Shown: positions 8,916 through 17,432 of the stretch, piece after piece
Layout: every line of letters starts with the position of its first letter
Position numbering within the stretch: the stretch's first letter is position 1
Origin: Microbacterium thalassium
GTDB lineage: Bacteria > Actinomycetota > Actinomycetes > Actinomycetales > Microbacteriaceae
NCBI RefSeq assembly: GCF_014208045.1
Contig: NZ_JACHML010000001.1
Span: forward strand, 1,302,001-1,366,000
DNA length: 64,000 nt
Direction of reading: 5' to 3'
Notes under the pieces: model-generated
The model's input: the letters and a program-made list of their open reading frames with translations, nothing else
Told to the model about the DNA's origin: nothing
Database searches by the model: none
Program-made: the position numbers and the translations under genes

Positions 8916-9842
8916 CTAGCCCTTCAGGCCCTGCGTGGCGACGCCGTCGACGAGGAACCGCTGGAACACGAGGAAGAACAGCAGCACGGGCAGCAGCGCG
9001 ACGAAGCTGGCGGTGACCGTCGCGCCGTAGTCGCTGGTGCTGGTCTGGTCGTTGTAGAGGCGCAGCGCGATCGGCAGCGGGTAGTTCTCGGGACTGGTGA
9101 GGTACAGCAGGGGCCCCAGGAAGTCGTTCCACGACCAGATGAAGGTGAAGATCGCGCACGTGATGAGCGCGGGCTTGATCAGCGGGATGATGATCGCCCA
9201 GAAGATCCGGAGGTGGCCGGCGCCGTCGATGCGGGCCGCCTCGTCCATGTCGCGCGGCATCTGCCGCATGAACTGGACGAGCAGGAACACGAAGAAGGCC
9301 TCGGTGGCGAGGAACTTCGGCAGGATCAGCGGCCAGAACGTGTCGACCATGCCCAGCGTGTTGAACCACAGGTACTGCGGGATGATCACGACGTGGAACG
9401 GCAGCAGCAGCGTGCCGATCATGGCGGCGAAGAAGACGCCGAGGCCCTTGAACTGGATGCGTGCGAACGCGTACGCGGCGAGAGCCGACGAGAACACGGT
9501 GCCGACGACGGCCGCGACGGCCAGGACGATCGAGTTCCAGAAGAACTGCGCCATCGGCACGCCGGCGATGCCCTCGGTGACCTTGATGTAGTTGTCGAAC
9601 GTCGGGTTCAGCGGGATCAGGCCGGTGTTCTGGCCGAACTCGCTGTTCGGCTTGAACGTCGAGAAGAACAGCCAGATCATCGGGTACAGCACGATCGCGG
9701 TGAGCGCGAGCAGCACGACGAACCAGATGATCGTCTGCCAGGTCTTGCGCTTGATCTTGCGGCGCGGCGCCGGGCTCTTGTCCATGAGCTGGTTCTGGAG
9801 GGTGGTCGCGGCCGACCGCCCGTACGTGGCTGAAGTGGTCAT
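8916..9842 (-). CDS. Carbohydrate ABC transporter permease, MalG/LacG type
   Basis: A 308-residue inner-membrane subunit of a CUT1 sugar importer. Six hydrophobic segments are visible, and the cytoplasmic EAA loop reads MDEAARIDGAGHLRIFWAIIIPLIKPAL. Its ATG overlaps the stop of the preceding permease as ATGA. No ATPase gene is in this operon; CUT1 importers in actinobacteria often share one MsiK-type ATPase encoded elsewhere. It probably imports pectin-derived oligosaccharides. Confidence 0.92.
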   Translation of the reverse strand: MTTSATYGRSAATTLQNQLMDKSPAPRRKIKRKTWQTIIWFVVLLALTAIVLYPMIWLFFSTFKPNSEFGQNTGLIPLNPTFDNYIKVTEGIAGVPMAQFFWNSIVLAVAAVVGTVFSSALAAYAFARIQFKGLGVFFAAMIGTLLLPFHVVIIPQYLWFNTLGMVDTFWPLILPKFLATEAFFVFLLVQFMRQMPRDMDEAARIDGAGHLRIFWAIIIPLIKPALITCAIFTFIWSWNDFLGPLLYLTSPENYPLPIALRLYNDQTSTSDYGATVTASFVALLPVLLFFLVFQRFLVDGVATQGLKG

Positions 9843-10834
9843 CGGTTGTCTCCCGAGTAGTGGACCCAGTTGCGCTGGGTGCGGAAGAGGATGAAGGCGA
9901 TGATCGCGACGACGACGAGCAGCACCCACGCGATCGCGGCGGCGTAGCCCATCTGCCCGTCGGAGAATCCTCGCTTGTACAGGTAGAGGGTGATGAAGTT
10001 CGTCATGCCCGCCGGGCCGCCCGTGCCGCCGGAGATGATGTACGCGGAGGCGAAGACCTGGAAGGCTCCGATGAGGCCGAGCAGCAGGTTGAAGAAGATG
10101 ACCGGCGACAGCATCGGCATGGTGACCGCGCGGAAGCGGTGCCACGGGCCGGCCCCGTCCATCTCGGCCGCCTCGTAGAGCTCCTTGGGGATCTGCTTGA
10201 GGCCGGCGAGGAAGATGACCATCGTGGCGCCGAACTGCCAGATGGCCAGGAGGATCATCGCGGGCAAGACCAGCGAGGGGTTTCCGATCCACCCGCCCAG
10301 GTCGATGCCGAAGAGGCTGAGGGAGTTGTCGACGGGCCCGTCGCTGGCGAACATCGCGCGCCACACGATCGCGACCGACACCGATCCGCCGATGAGCGAG
10401 GGCGCGTAGAACGCGGAGCGGAAGAATCCGGCGCCCTTGTCGCGGTAGTTCAGCAGCATCGCCACGACGAGGGCGGCGGCGAGGGTGATCGGGGTGCCGA
10501 CCAGCACGTAGACGAGCGTGATCTGGGCGGACTGGATGAAGTTCGGGTCGTTGGTGAAGAGCCGGACGTAGTTGTCGAAGCCGACCCAGCGCGGCGGCTG
10601 GAAGATGTTGTACCGGGTGAACGACAGGTACAGCGAGTAGACCATCGGGATGATGGTGAGCCCGAAGAACCCGATCAGCCACGGCACCAGGAATCCGTAC
10701 CCGGCGAGGGTCTCGCGCCGCTGCCGCCGCTTCTGACCCGGTCGGGCGAGCCCGCCTTCGGGGCGCTCGCGCCGCAGCAGACCGCGCCGCCGCTTGTCTC
10801 CGGTGACGATCACTCTCGTCGTTGTCGTGCTCAC
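9839..10834 (-). CDS. Carbohydrate ABC transporter permease, MalF type
   Basis: A 331-residue CUT1 permease. An Arg/Lys-rich N-terminus (about residues 10-40) is followed by six membrane segments beginning YGFLVPWLIGFFGLTIIPMV. The EAA loop reads ELYEAAEMDGAGPWHRFRAVTMP-type. GTG at 10834 is the start. It pairs with the overlapping MalG-like permease. An 80-base gap holding a strong hairpin separates it from the binding-protein gene upstream. Confidence 0.92.
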   Translation of the reverse strand: MSTTTTRVIVTGDKRRRGLLRRERPEGGLARPGQKRRQRRETLAGYGFLVPWLIGFFGLTIIPMVYSLYLSFTRYNIFQPPRWVGFDNYVRLFTNDPNFIQSAQITLVYVLVGTPITLAAALVVAMLLNYRDKGAGFFRSAFYAPSLIGGSVSVAIVWRAMFASDGPVDNSLSLFGIDLGGWIGNPSLVLPAMILLAIWQFGATMVIFLAGLKQIPKELYEAAEMDGAGPWHRFRAVTMPMLSPVIFFNLLLGLIGAFQVFASAYIISGGTGGPAGMTNFITLYLYKRGFSDGQMGYAAAIAWVLLVVVAIIAFILFRTQRNWVHYSGDNR

Positions 10835-10869
10835 GGGATCTCCTGGTGTGGTGTGGGGGGAGTCTGGTG

Positions 10870-10909
10870 TCCGGGGGCCCGGCCGCGCATGGCGGCCGGA
10901 CCCCCGGGA
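10870..10909. other. Hairpin between binding-protein gene and permease gene
   Basis: The arms 10870-10886 and 10892-10909 pair over about 16 bases with one mismatch and one bulge, around a 5-base loop. There is no following T tract on the minus strand. It lies right after the binding-lipoprotein stop, where it could protect the upstream mRNA 3' end or cause partial termination, giving more binding protein than permease. Confidence 0.7.
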
Positions 10910-10913
10910 GACG

Positions 10914-12206
10914 TCACTGGTTCAGCACCACGTCCATCTCGGTGAAGAACTGGCTGACAGCATCCTCGACCGTGATGGTGCCGAAGCCGAGCTCCGTGCC
11001 CAGCACGCGGAACTTCTCCTCGAGCGTTCCGTAGCCGACGATCGGAACCGGCGGGGCGTCGCCCAGGCGGTCGGCGATCGAGGCCTCGTACTCCTTGACC
11101 TGCTCGCTGAGCGGGTCGAGCTCGGCCGCGGCGAGAGCGGTCGACGACGCGGGCAGGCCGCGGTTGGTGCCGAAGATCTCGCCCGACGCGTCCGAGTTGA
11201 TCAGGAAGTTCACGAGCGTGGCCGCGGCCTCGGGGTGCTCGGTGTTCGCCGCGATCGTGTGCAGCATCGAGGGCTTCAGGTAGAGGTCCTGCGTGCCTTC
11301 GACCGTCACCGGGGGAGCGATGATGTTCAGCTCGGGGTAGCCCTCGCCGAGGTTGGCGAGGTAGCCGGCGCCGAAGTTGTCCCACGTGAGCTCGCTCGCC
11401 GAGACCGCCGAGTCGAACGGGCCGAGCGGCGCGAGCTCCTCAGCCGTCTGCTGCGGCGTGGTGATGCCGTCGCGCAGGGGTGCGCCTTCCTCCCAGAACT
11501 CGGTCAGGCGCGCCTCGTCGAAGCCCGGCTCGCCCTCGTCGCTGAACAGGTAGGAGCCCTCGGAGCGCAGCTGCACCTCGAAGTTCTGGATGCGGCCGGT
11601 GTAGTCGGCGCCGCCGTACACGTCGCCGCCGCCGGCGTCGGTCACCTCGGCCATCCAGTCGGAGTAGTCGTCCCACGACCCGCCGGCGAAGTCGTCGACG
11701 CCGACCTCGTCGAGCAGGGTCGGGTTGGTGAACAGCGCCCAGGCGTTCGTCGACGTCGGGATGCCGTAGGTCGTCCCTCCGACGACGCCGATCGACAGGA
11801 TGTTGTCGCTCAGCGGCTCGGTCTCGATGATGCCGCCGAGGAACGGGTCGAGGTCGAGGAGGAGGCCGTTCTCGGAGTACTGACGCATGTACGAGTAGTC
11901 GAACTGCATCACGTCGGGCAGGTTGCCGCCCGCGGCCTCGGTCTGGCGCTTCTCCCAGAACTCGGGGAAGCCGAGGAAGGTCGAGTTCACCGTGATGTTC
12001 GGGTACTCCTCCTCGAACGCCGCGATGACCTCGTTGTAGAGCTCGGCGCGGACGTCGTTGCCCCAGAACGCGAGGTCGAGGGTGACCTCTTCGTTCGGGT
12101 CGAGCGTGTCCGAAGCCTCGGTGCCGCCGCCGGCGCAGCCGGCGAGCGCGAGTGCCGCGCCGGTGGCGATGGCGACGCCTGCGAAGGCCCGCTTCTTGCT
12201 GAACAT
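10914..12206 (-). CDS. Extracellular solute-binding lipoprotein of sugar ABC importer
   Basis: A 430-residue periplasmic-binding-type lipoprotein. The signal sequence MFSKKRAFAGVAIATGAALA ends in the lipobox LAGC with Cys at about residue 24. The mature part is a SBP_bac_1 fold, with GGNLPDVMQFDYSYMRQY and TYGIPTSTNAWALFTN segments. The ATG at 12206 follows GAGAGGAC. It heads the operon of importer permeases, YesL-type protein, GH42, GH51 and GH27. It should capture rhamnogalacturonan- or side-chain-derived oligosaccharides released by the secreted enzyme; that specificity is inferred from context. Confidence 0.93.
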   Translation of the reverse strand: MFSKKRAFAGVAIATGAALALAGCAGGGTEASDTLDPNEEVTLDLAFWGNDVRAELYNEVIAAFEEEYPNITVNSTFLGFPEFWEKRQTEAAGGNLPDVMQFDYSYMRQYSENGLLLDLDPFLGGIIETEPLSDNILSIGVVGGTTYGIPTSTNAWALFTNPTLLDEVGVDDFAGGSWDDYSDWMAEVTDAGGGDVYGGADYTGRIQNFEVQLRSEGSYLFSDEGEPGFDEARLTEFWEEGAPLRDGITTPQQTAEELAPLGPFDSAVSASELTWDNFGAGYLANLGEGYPELNIIAPPVTVEGTQDLYLKPSMLHTIAANTEHPEAAATLVNFLINSDASGEIFGTNRGLPASSTALAAAELDPLSEQVKEYEASIADRLGDAPPVPIVGYGTLEEKFRVLGTELGFGTITVEDAVSQFFTEMDVVLNQ

Positions 12207-12318
12207 CCTTGTCCTCTCTTGAACGTCTTCGTCCGATTCTCCGCGAGACGTTCCTTGTCCGTTGGTGCGGTGTGTGCGCGTCCCGTGGTGCGTGCAGTGT
12301 CCGGATGGAGAATGCGAC

Positions 12319-12365
12319 GGAAAGCGCTTGCCCGCTACGGTACTGGGCTCAAAAACGTTTCGCAA
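12319..12365 (-). promoter_or_regulatory. Promoter with two LacI-type operators for the importer operon
   Basis: On the minus strand, TTGCGA (12360-12365) and TACCGT (12337-12342) are separated by 17 bases, a good sigma-70-type promoter. One palindrome, AAACGTTT (12353-12360), overlaps the -35 and spacer. A second, GGAAAGCGCTTGCC (12319-12332), lies just after the start point. The rest of 12207-12456 shows no gene. Confidence 0.7.
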
Positions 12366-12456
12366 GGGGTTTCGCAGAGAAATTCAAACGATTCAGTCAC
12401 GGAACGGTCACGATCGACACCGGCCCCGGCGGCGATCGTGCGGCAGTCCTGGCGGG

Positions 12457-13419
12457 TCAGCGCTCGCACACGAGGCGGCCGCGCTCGACGCGCAGTCGGG
12501 CCACGTGCACGGCGCTGCGGCGCTCGGCCGCGGCATCCGCCTGCTCGATCTCGGTGCCGTCCCACCACGGATGCGTGAAGTAGTACAGGAGCGCCGCGTC
12601 GCCGGTCACGACGACCGACCCGTGACGGCCCACCTGGACGCCCTCGTCCGGGGAGCCCGATTCTCCGAGGATCACCGTGTCTTCGTCGCCCTGGCGCTCC
12701 CACGAGACGGCGTCCGGGGAGCGGTGCACCGCCATGCCGCGCCACTCATCGGTCAGCATCCACCAGAACCCGCCGAGGGCGAACGCGAACGGACCCTCGT
12801 GGGGCCGCCCGCCGATCGCGACGCCGGCCGGGGACCAGTCCGACAGATCGCGGGAGACCGCCGCCTTCGTCACCGAGCCGGCCGCCTCGTCCTTGTACCA
12901 GAGCCGCCACAGGCCGTCCGGGCACCGCGTGACGGCGGCGTCGATCACGAGGTCGCTGTCGAGGGCGAGCGGGCCGCGGCGCGTCCAGGTCGCGAGGTCG
13001 TCCGAGACGTACTCCACGATCCTGCGCTCGTGGCCCGCCCACTGCGTCGGGACGCCCGCGATCTCGGTCAGGTACATGCGCCAGCGCGTGCCGTCGTGGA
13101 TGATCTCCGGCGCCCAGTGGGTGACGTCGACCGCGTCCGGCGGGCCGTCCCCGCGCAGCGCCAGCCCGGCCGCGGCCGGCTCGAGGGTGCCGACGTAGCT
13201 CCAGTCGACGCCGTCCGCGCCGCGCGCGACGCCCACGCGACTGCCGTGCACCCACGCGACGCCGGGGCCGGGGTCGGGGTGGGCCGCCCGTCGCTGCGTG
13301 TAGAACATCCACCATCCGCCGGCGTCGTCGCGCACGACGGTCGGGTCGGTCGCGCCGTCGTAGACCGGGTCGCGGAAGATCTCGCCGGGGGCGGGCGCGT
13401 CGGGGTCGATCATGGTCAT
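12457..13419 (-). CDS. GH43-like beta-propeller glycoside hydrolase
   Basis: A 320-residue protein with the repeated W/Y-rich blades of a five-bladed propeller: GATDPTVVRDDAGGWWMFYT, HWAPEIIHDGTRWRMYLTE, VIDAAVTRCPDGLWRLWYKDE-type and HEGPFAFALGGFWWML. The Asp of ATDPTVV and the Glu of HEGPF fit the catalytic base and acid of GH43-type enzymes, which cleave arabinan, xylan or galactan. There is no signal peptide, so it should be cytoplasmic. Its ATG overlaps the stop of the ABC exporter as ATGA. The exact family and substrate are uncertain. Confidence 0.8.
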   Translation of the reverse strand: MTMIDPDAPAPGEIFRDPVYDGATDPTVVRDDAGGWWMFYTQRRAAHPDPGPGVAWVHGSRVGVARGADGVDWSYVGTLEPAAAGLALRGDGPPDAVDVTHWAPEIIHDGTRWRMYLTEIAGVPTQWAGHERRIVEYVSDDLATWTRRGPLALDSDLVIDAAVTRCPDGLWRLWYKDEAAGSVTKAAVSRDLSDWSPAGVAIGGRPHEGPFAFALGGFWWMLTDEWRGMAVHRSPDAVSWERQGDEDTVILGESGSPDEGVQVGRHGSVVVTGDAALLYYFTHPWWDGTEIEQADAAAERRSAVHVARLRVERGRLVCER

Positions 13420-15209
13420 CCCGTCTCGGACGGCCGGGCGACCCCGGCCTGGGTGGCGTGGAGGTGGGCGTACCGGCCGCCGCGCTCGATGAGATCCTCG
13501 TGCGAGCCCTGCTCGACGATGCTCCCGTGCTCGAGCACGACGATGCGGTCGGCCCGCCGGATGGTCGACAGCCGGTGGGCGACGACGAGCGTCGTCCGGC
13601 CCCGCATGAGGCGGTCGAGGGCCTGCTTCACGAGCTCCTCGGATTCGGGATCCAGGGCGCTCGTCGCCTCGTCGAGGAGCAGGATGCGCGGATCGCGCAC
13701 GAGGGCCCGCGCGATGGCGAGCCGCTGCCGCTGGCCGCCCGACAGCCGCGCCCCGCGCTCGCCGACCACCGTGTCCCAGCCGTCGCCCTGCGCATCGACG
13801 AACTCGGCCGCGTTCGCGTCGCGCAGGGCACGGCGAAGCTCCTCGTCGTCTGCGTGGTCGAGACCGTAGGCGATGTTCTCGCGGATGGTCCCCTCGAACA
13901 GCACCGACTCCTGCGGAACGACCGACACGTATCGGCGCGCCGAGCGCAGGTCGAGCTCCTGCATGTCGACGCCGTCGAGCAGGATGCGGCCCGACGTGGG
14001 GCGGACGAAGCCGAGCACGAGGTTGAGCATCGTGGACTTGCCCGACCCCGACGATCCGACGAAGGCGACGGTCTCACCGGGCGTGATGTCGAGGGTGACG
14101 TCGCGGACGGCGTCCCGCTCGGCGTCGGCGTAGCGATGCGACACGTGCTCGAGCTCGAGGTGCCCGATGACGCGGGCGACCTCGGCCTTGCCCTCGTTCT
14201 GCTCGAGGTCGGGCTCCTGCAGCACCTCCGAGATCGAGCGCATCGACTCCAGCCCGCGGGCTCCGACCGGGATGAGCATGAGCAGCTGGGTCAGCCCCTG
14301 CGTCAGCAGCGCGAAGTACGTCGACAGCAGCACGACCTCGCCCGGCGTGATGGGCAGGATGCCGGTGAGCGAGAAGATCGCGGCGAGCACGAGGCATCCG
14401 AGCCCCAGCAGCTGCATGGCGACCCACGAGATCGACGCGACGTGGCCGTTGAGCATGTCCAGGTGCAGGCCGGCGCGGCGCACGCCGTCGGCCCCCGTCG
14501 CGACGCGCGAGACCGCGGTCTGCTCGAGACCGTGGGCGCGTGTGACCGGGATGAGCGAGGCCATCTCGCCCACGCGCGCGGCGAATCCCTCGACCTCGCG
14601 CCGGAACACCTCGTTGCGCATGCGCGAACGGCGGCTGAGCGCCCACCGCAGGCCGAGTGCGATCGGGACGGCCAGGGCGTAGACGGGCAGGAACTCCGGG
14701 ACCGCGATCGCCGTCATCGCGATCGCGCCGCCCAGCACCATCGCGGACGACAGCAGCGGGTGGGTGACCTGCTGCAGCATCAGCTCGACGTTCTCGACGT
14801 CGCGCACGACCTTGGTCTGGACGATCGACGAGCTCACCCGGGTGTGATAGCCGATCGACAGGCTCTGCAGGCGCGCGGCGAGGGCGTTGCGGAGGTCCGC
14901 GCCGGTATCGCGCACGACCGTCATGAAGCTGCGCGTGTACACCAGGTGCATCGGGTAGTTCTGCAGCAGGAGCACGGCGGCGACGGCGAACCAGATGAGG
15001 ACCGTCGTCGGATCGCCGCCGGTGGCGACGATGTCGATGATCTCGGCCGTCACGACGGGGAGGAACCACAGCGGGATCTCCTTCACCGCGAAGGCGAGCA
15101 CCGCGAGCGTCATGCGGCCCGGGCGCCGGGCGAGCAGGCGCAGCACCGACCGAACGGGGCGGGGCTCCTGCGCGATGCGGATCGTGCCGGTAAACGCTTT
15201 CTGGTGCAT
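13416..15209 (-). CDS. ABC exporter, fused permease and ATPase
   Basis: A half-size exporter of about 597 residues. The six-helix membrane domain occupies roughly residues 20-320; the ATPase has Walker A GSSGSGKST (about 380-390), signature LSGGQRQRLA and Walker B ILLLDEATSALD. It would work as a homodimer, since no partner is adjacent. The start is uncertain: ATG at 15209 and ATG at 15218 are in frame, and a LacI-type palindrome overlaps the first codons. TACGAT placed 7 bases before 15209 fits a leaderless start. Its coupling to a GH43-like gene suggests a carbohydrate-linked role rather than drug export, but the substrate is unknown. Confidence 0.85.
   Translation of the reverse strand: MHQKAFTGTIRIAQEPRPVRSVLRLLARRPGRMTLAVLAFAVKEIPLWFLPVVTAEIIDIVATGGDPTTVLIWFAVAAVLLLQNYPMHLVYTRSFMTVVRDTGADLRNALAARLQSLSIGYHTRVSSSIVQTKVVRDVENVELMLQQVTHPLLSSAMVLGGAIAMTAIAVPEFLPVYALAVPIALGLRWALSRRSRMRNEVFRREVEGFAARVGEMASLIPVTRAHGLEQTAVSRVATGADGVRRAGLHLDMLNGHVASISWVAMQLLGLGCLVLAAIFSLTGILPITPGEVVLLSTYFALLTQGLTQLLMLIPVGARGLESMRSISEVLQEPDLEQNEGKAEVARVIGHLELEHVSHRYADAERDAVRDVTLDITPGETVAFVGSSGSGKSTMLNLVLGFVRPTSGRILLDGVDMQELDLRSARRYVSVVPQESVLFEGTIRENIAYGLDHADDEELRRALRDANAAEFVDAQGDGWDTVVGERGARLSGGQRQRLAIARALVRDPRILLLDEATSALDPESEELVKQALDRLMRGRTTLVVAHRLSTIRRADRIVVLEHGSIVEQGSHEDLIERGGRYAHLHATQAGVARPSETG
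15189..15204. promoter_or_regulatory. LacI-type operator between divergent ABC exporter and SGNH esterase
   Basis: GGTAAACGCTTTCTGG (core AAACGCTTT) lies between the divergent genes and inside the first codons of the exporter. A TTGACA on the minus strand (about 15228-15233) is nearby. One site could control both genes. Confidence 0.6.
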
Positions 15210-15270
15210 GATGAACATCGTATGGCCGCTGTCAACGGGTCCGGGCCGACGGCGGCCGGGAGAGGAAGCG

Positions 15271-15945
15271 ATGACGTACCACTTGGCCGGCGACTCCACC
15301 GTCGCCCCGCCGACCGAGGCCGAGCTGCCGATGACCGGGTGGGGCTCGTACCTCGAGCCCTGGGTCGACGAACCCGTGCGCAATCTCGCCTTCGGCGGAG
15401 CGACGACGGAGTCGTTCATCCGGAGCGGATGCTGGGACGAGCTCATGGCGGGCGTGCGGGCCGGCGACACCGTGATCATCCAGTTCGGGCACAACGATCA
15501 GAAGGAGCCCGACCTGCTCGCTTCGCGGGGCGGCTACACTGAGCGGCTGCGAACGTTCGTCGAGCAGGTGGCCGGGCTCGGTGCGCGGGCCGTACTGTGC
15601 ACCTCGTGCGAGCGGCGGTGGTTCGAGGGCGGGCGGATCACGCCGACCCACGGGGACTACCCGAACGCGGTCCGCGACCTCGCGCACGACCTCGATGTTC
15701 CGCTCATCGACCTCACGGTCTTCACGACGTGGCTCTACGAAGACCTCGGTCCCGAGGCGTCGCGCGAGCTGCTCAGCCACTTCGCGCCGGGGGAGCATCC
15801 GGTGTGGCCCGACGGGCTCGCCGACGACACGCACTTCCACGAGCGCGGAGCGCGCCGCATCGCGGCGTTCGTGGCGCGGTCGCTGCGAGCGATCGAGCGC
15901 CGCGACGGCGATGCCCCGTCGAAGGGCTCGCTCCTGGTCAGCTGA
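15271..15945 (+). CDS. Cytoplasmic SGNH hydrolase, rhamnogalacturonan acetylesterase type
   Basis: A 224-residue SGNH esterase. Block I is LAGDSTVAP with nucleophile Ser9, block III is QFGHNDQKEPD (Asn75), and block V is DDTHFHERGA (Asp186, His188), all as in rhamnogalacturonan acetylesterases. The ATG at 15271 follows GAGAGGA with 5-6 bases spacing. No signal peptide is present, so it would deacetylate imported oligosaccharides and complement the secreted esterase domain at 17433-23774. Its stop overlaps the convergent LacI gene by 8 bases. YesT fills this place in the Bacillus yes locus. Confidence 0.9.
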   Translation: MTYHLAGDSTVAPPTEAELPMTGWGSYLEPWVDEPVRNLAFGGATTESFIRSGCWDELMAGVRAGDTVIIQFGHNDQKEPDLLASRGGYTERLRTFVEQVAGLGARAVLCTSCERRWFEGGRITPTHGDYPNAVRDLAHDLDVPLIDLTVFTTWLYEDLGPEASRELLSHFAPGEHPVWPDGLADDTHFHERGARRIAAFVARSLRAIERRDGDAPSKGSLLVS

Positions 15946-16960
15946 GCCCGGCGTCGCCGACGGTCGAGGCCCGCACGACCAGTTCGGGCTGGTAGACGAT
16001 GTCGCGGCGCTCGTCCGCCGCGTCGCCGGCGAGGTGCGCCAGCAGCAGATCGGCGGCCGCCCGGCCCATCTCGCGGGCGGGCTGGCGCACCGACGTCAGG
16101 GGCACCGCGGCGACGGCCGCGAACTCGATGTCGTCGTAGCCGACGACGGCGACGTCCTCGGGGACGCGCACCCCCTCGGAGACGAGGCCGTGGAGGAGTC
16201 CGATCGCCAGGTGGTCGTTGGCGGCGAGGATGCCGTCGGGCCGCTCGTCGGGCGGCCGCTGCGCGAGCCAGGTGCCGAAGGCCCGCCCCGCCTGCGTGGA
16301 CGTGTGCGTGTCCCAGACGGGCTCGATCGTCGCGCCGGGGTGGCTCGCCACGGCGGATCGCGCGCCCGCGAGACGCTCCCGGATCTGGCGCACCTCGTCC
16401 CGGGCGCCCACGAAGGCGAGGCGCCGTCGGCCCAGCTGCAGCAGGTGCTCGGCGGCCATGCGCCCGCCGGCGACGTCGTCCAGCGACACCGAGGGCAGCA
16501 CTCCGGCGTCGTCGCTGTAGTCCACGAGCACGACGGGGATGCCTCGCCGGCGGAGCCGATCCAGCCACGGGCCGGTGTCGCCGAAGGGGCTCACCAGCGC
16601 TCCCTCGACCTGCACCCGCTCGAACAGCTCGAGGTGGTCGCGCTCCTTGGCGATGTCGTCGCTGCTGTTGCCGACGAGGACGCGCAGCCCTGCCGCGGAT
16701 GCGGCGTCCTCGGCGCCGGCGACGAGTTCTGCGAAGAACGGGTTGGTGATGTTGATGACGGTCATCCCGAGCAGCCCGCTGCGTCCGGCGCGCAGCTGCT
16801 GAGCCGCCTGGAGCGGAACATAGCCGAGCTGATCGGCGGCCGAGCGGACGCGCTCGACAAGGGTTTCACTGACGAGGTGCGGCCGGTTCAGCGCGTTCGA
16901 CACGGTGCTGATGGAGACGCCCGCGCGGGCGGCCACGTCACGGATCCCCACCCGCCGCAT
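15938..16960 (-). CDS. LacI family transcriptional regulator
   Basis: A 340-residue repressor. The helix-turn-helix is at residues 3-50 (IRDVAARAGVSISTVSNALN, hinge LRAGRSGLLGM), followed by a periplasmic-binding-protein-like effector domain with ILAANDHLAIG and VPEDVAVVGYDD. The ATG at 16960 is preferred because GAGG lies 8 bases upstream; a GTG at 16969 would sit directly on it. It is surrounded by LacI-type palindromes at 15189, 17138, 17203-17229 and 17271, and more lie at 3109, 12319, 12353 and 26688. It is thus the obvious candidate regulator of the whole pectin locus and of itself. The ligand is unknown. Confidence 0.93.
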   Translation of the reverse strand: MRRVGIRDVAARAGVSISTVSNALNRPHLVSETLVERVRSAADQLGYVPLQAAQQLRAGRSGLLGMTVINITNPFFAELVAGAEDAASAAGLRVLVGNSSDDIAKERDHLELFERVQVEGALVSPFGDTGPWLDRLRRRGIPVVLVDYSDDAGVLPSVSLDDVAGGRMAAEHLLQLGRRRLAFVGARDEVRQIRERLAGARSAVASHPGATIEPVWDTHTSTQAGRAFGTWLAQRPPDERPDGILAANDHLAIGLLHGLVSEGVRVPEDVAVVGYDDIEFAAVAAVPLTSVRQPAREMGRAAADLLLAHLAGDAADERRDIVYQPELVVRASTVGDAGLS

Positions 16961-17432
16961 CGCGCTCACCTCGTCCAGCCTGCTTCGCCTCCCCGCCGAG
17001 GCATGACTCCATCGTAGAGCGGGCGCGGTCACCGCCTGGCGGCGACGCGGACAGATGGCCGGCGGCCCGGGCCGCCGCCCCGCACTGCTGCGGGGTGCGC
17101 GCCTGCGGGGAGGTCCGTAGTCACCCCGCGACGCGCTCAGAAACGTTTCGCGGCTGACGTTAGGGCAGGCGTCCGGCGTCCCGCAAGCCCTGCGGCGATT
17201 TCGGGAATCGTTTCTGGAAAGCCCTTGCCAAGCGTTCCGGAACCGTGCGAGACTGCTCCGCATTCAGGACGGAATACGCTTTCCGCTCTGGGTCCGTCAC
17301 CGCCGGGACGCCCGGCCGCAACTGAACAAACGACAGGGCTCGAGTTCGTACGCGCCCGGTTCACCGCGAGAGGATGTCGCGCCGCAGCGCCATCCGTTCG
17401 CTCCTTTGCCGATGCAGACACAAGGAGGAACC
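16961..17432. promoter_or_regulatory. Divergent control region between lacI-type gene and secreted pectinase gene
   Basis: This 472-base stretch has no gene. It holds a perfect palindrome GAAACGTTTC (17140-17149), a partial one GGAATCGTTTCTGG (17204-17217), an overlapping half-preserved site GGAAAGCCCTTGCC (17216-17229) and GGAATACGCTTTCCG (17271-17285). A plus-strand promoter is likely: TTGCCA (17225-17230), 18 bases, GAGACT (17249-17254), with the -35 inside an operator. That leaves a 5' leader of about 170 bases before the secreted enzyme, in which I recognise no known riboswitch. Confidence 0.65.

Noticed and set aside
17255..17432. Long 5' leader of the secreted pectinase considered as a riboswitch
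   Set aside because: I recognise no known riboswitch core; the stretch contains a LacI-type site, which explains it better.
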